Assembly: GCA_016235345.1 (NCBI GenBank)
Contig: JACRLG010000011.1
Span: 1-64,000, forward strand
Reading direction: 5' to 3'
DNA: 64,000 nucleotides
Origin: Deltaproteobacteria bacterium
Lineage (GTDB): Bacteria; Desulfobacterota; Desulfobacteria; Desulfobacterales; Desulfatibacillaceae
Below the pieces are notes generated by a model, which searched no databases, was not told where the DNA came from, and saw only the letters and a list, made by a program, of their open reading frames with translations. The position numbers and the translations under genes are program-made. Of this stretch, positions 62,997 through 64,000 are shown in pieces; position 1 is the stretch's first letter, and every line of letters starts with the position of its first letter.

Positions 62997-63803
62997 ATGC
63001 ACGATTCATACGTCCACGGCTATGACCCGCGTGAAAACGAGAGATTGAGCGATCAGGCCGGAACCCTGGCCGATCTTCTGCACCACGACACGATCTATCC
63101 TGACGGAAGCCTCGTCCTGGAAGCAGGCTGCGGCGTGGGCGCGCAGACGGTGACCCTTGCGAAAATGAGCCCCGGCGCAGGATTCGTCTCCATCGATATC
63201 TCCCCCGATTCCGTGGCCGAAGCCGAAAGAAGAACCAAGGAAGCAGGGTTCTCCAACGTCTCCTTCCAACAGGCCGACATCTTTAAGCTCCCCTTTGCGC
63301 CGGAATCCTTCGACCACGTCTTCGTCTGCTTTGTGCTGGAGCACCTGCCCGAACCGGTGAAGGCCCTTGGCATCCTAAAGGGGCTTTTGAAGCCGGGCGG
63401 CACCATAACGGTGATCGAGGGCGACCACGGCTCGGCCTATTTTCACCCGGAAAGCGCGGCGGCGCGGGCCGCCATAAACTGCCAGGTATTGCTTCAGGCA
63501 AGGGCGGGCGGAAACGCCGACATAGGCCGCCAAGTGTACCCCATAATGAAGGACGCCGGATTTGCAGGAGTTCGCGTGTCGCCCCGCATGGTTTACGTGG
63601 ACGACTCCCGCCCCCACCTTATCGAGGGCTTCACAAAAAAGACCTTCACCGCCATGATAGAGGGCGTTCGCGGCCCCGCACTTTCCGCCGGGCTCATGGA
63701 GCCGGAAAGGTTCGACCAGGGCATCCGCGACCTTTACAGGACCGCCGAACCGGGCGGCGTTTTCTGCTACACCTTTTTTAAAGGCCTGGGCCGGAAACCC
63801 TGA
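62997..63803 (+). CDS. SAM-dependent class I methyltransferase
   Basis: 268 residues. SAM motif VLEAGCGVGAQTVTLA (about 40-55), acidic loop ISIDISPDS at strand 2, QADIFKLPFAPESFD and the post-III FVLEHLPEP. Substrate cannot be told. Transcriptionally linked with the GNAT gene. Confidence 0.88.
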   Translation: MHDSYVHGYDPRENERLSDQAGTLADLLHHDTIYPDGSLVLEAGCGVGAQTVTLAKMSPGAGFVSIDISPDSVAEAERRTKEAGFSNVSFQQADIFKLPFAPESFDHVFVCFVLEHLPEPVKALGILKGLLKPGGTITVIEGDHGSAYFHPESAAARAAINCQVLLQARAGGNADIGRQVYPIMKDAGFAGVRVSPRMVYVDDSRPHLIEGFTKKTFTAMIEGVRGPALSAGLMEPERFDQGIRDLYRTAEPGGVFCYTFFKGLGRKP

Positions 63804-63883
63804 CAGCCTGCCTGAAAAGCCTTTCCTTCCAATCTTAAGCCATGATATATCGTGGCATCTCAAAACCAAGGAGAGCCAATCGG

Positions 63884-64000
63884 ATGAAAAAATGGGCATT
63901 AATCGCATTATCTGCAACCATTGTCTTGGTTGCGGCAATTGCTGCGGGGACATATTTCGTTCGCGGGGTGATGACGGGCGGTGATGACGGATCCAAACCG
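63884..64000 (+). CDS. Membrane-anchored protein, cut by the window edge
   Basis: The first 39 codons are visible. MKKWALIALSATIVLVAAIA then AGTYFVRGVM form a signal anchor. AAGGAG lies 9 bp upstream. The remainder lies outside the window, so no family can be given. Confidence 0.6.
   Translation, partial: MKKWALIALSATIVLVAAIAAGTYFVRGVMTGGDDGSKP

Noticed and set aside
1-64000. CRISPR array or restriction/defence genes
   Set aside because: No regularly spaced repeats and no Cas, nuclease or toxin-antitoxin families were seen; repeats present are palindromes or island-end copies.

Overview
This 64 kb window is bacterial chromosome, most likely from an anaerobic, acyl-CoA-degrading, sulfate-reducer-type member of the Desulfobacterota. 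That assignment is an inference from gene content: two sigma-54 activators, an acyl-CoA dehydrogenase/thiolase/CoA-ligase operon ending in phosphotransbutyrylase and butyrate kinase, a DctP-type TRAP binding protein, a single-subunit molybdopterin oxidoreductase, and a class III cyclase beside a cyclic-nucleotide-binding Ser/Thr kinase. No rRNA is present to settle it.

Positions 1-943 hold a minus-strand tRNA array in the familiar Thr-Tyr-Gly order, but rearranged. Reading along the minus strand it runs: a 3' fragment of tRNA-Thr, tRNA-Tyr(GTA), a chimera with a Gly-type 5' half and a Thr-type 3' half, a second tRNA-Tyr(GTA), and tRNA-Gly(TCC). The intact tRNA-Thr(TGT) lies 43.6 kb away at 44517-44592. 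This is the pattern left when an element integrates into the 3' half of tRNA-Thr, so I read about 944-44516 as a genomic island. The interior fits: a frameshifted tyrosine integrase, an IS3 orfA stub, truncated cardiolipin synthase and TetR genes, and a broken NADH dehydrogenase lie among intact metabolic modules.

Island modules in order are as follows. (1) 1532-6138: a minus-strand type II fatty-acid-synthase operon (fabD, FabL-type enoyl reductase, fabZ, fabF, acyl carrier protein, phosphopantetheinyl transferase) divergent from a sigma-54 activator. (2) 8887-17389: TetR, alanine dehydrogenase, two adjacent class III aminotransferases of which the second lacks the PLP lysine, an amidohydrolase and a molybdopterin oxidoreductase; it looks like an amine-catabolic module. 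(3) 17600-28121: decayed integrase and cls, a P2-type ATPase, broken ndh, TspO, a PNPOx-like protein, a small membrane protein divergent from an XRE regulator, a glycosidase-like protein and a TetR. (4) 28336-44033: a V4R-domain sigma-54 activator together with two transcription units that each carry a -24/-12 promoter and upstream TTTCA-N3-TGAAA palindromes. One unit encodes an acetoacetate-decarboxylase-like protein and a TRAP DctP/peptidoglycan-binding fusion. The other encodes paired acyl-CoA dehydrogenases, SDR, thiolase, nitroreductase, ferredoxin, CoA ligase, Ptb, ACT protein and Buk. This reads as a self-contained regulon that activates an organic acid, oxidises it and recovers ATP through butyryl phosphate, and it is the best candidate for an undescribed system.

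Beyond 44592 the content looks like ordinary chromosome: a LysM lytic transglycosylase, an OmpW-like barrel, 3-methyladenine glycosylase, an M48 lipoprotein protease, a CsgD-like regulator, a PilZ protein, a DUF1848-type protein head-to-head with asparaginyl-tRNA synthetase, a zinc-ribbon protein, an SCP2-like protein, a patatin lipase, a Rieske-like protein, a TPR protein, the cyclase and kinase, an acetyltransferase and a methyltransferase. A roughly 105-130 bp palindromic element recurs three times at gene 3' ends (2221-2351, 49757-49860, 50022-50145).
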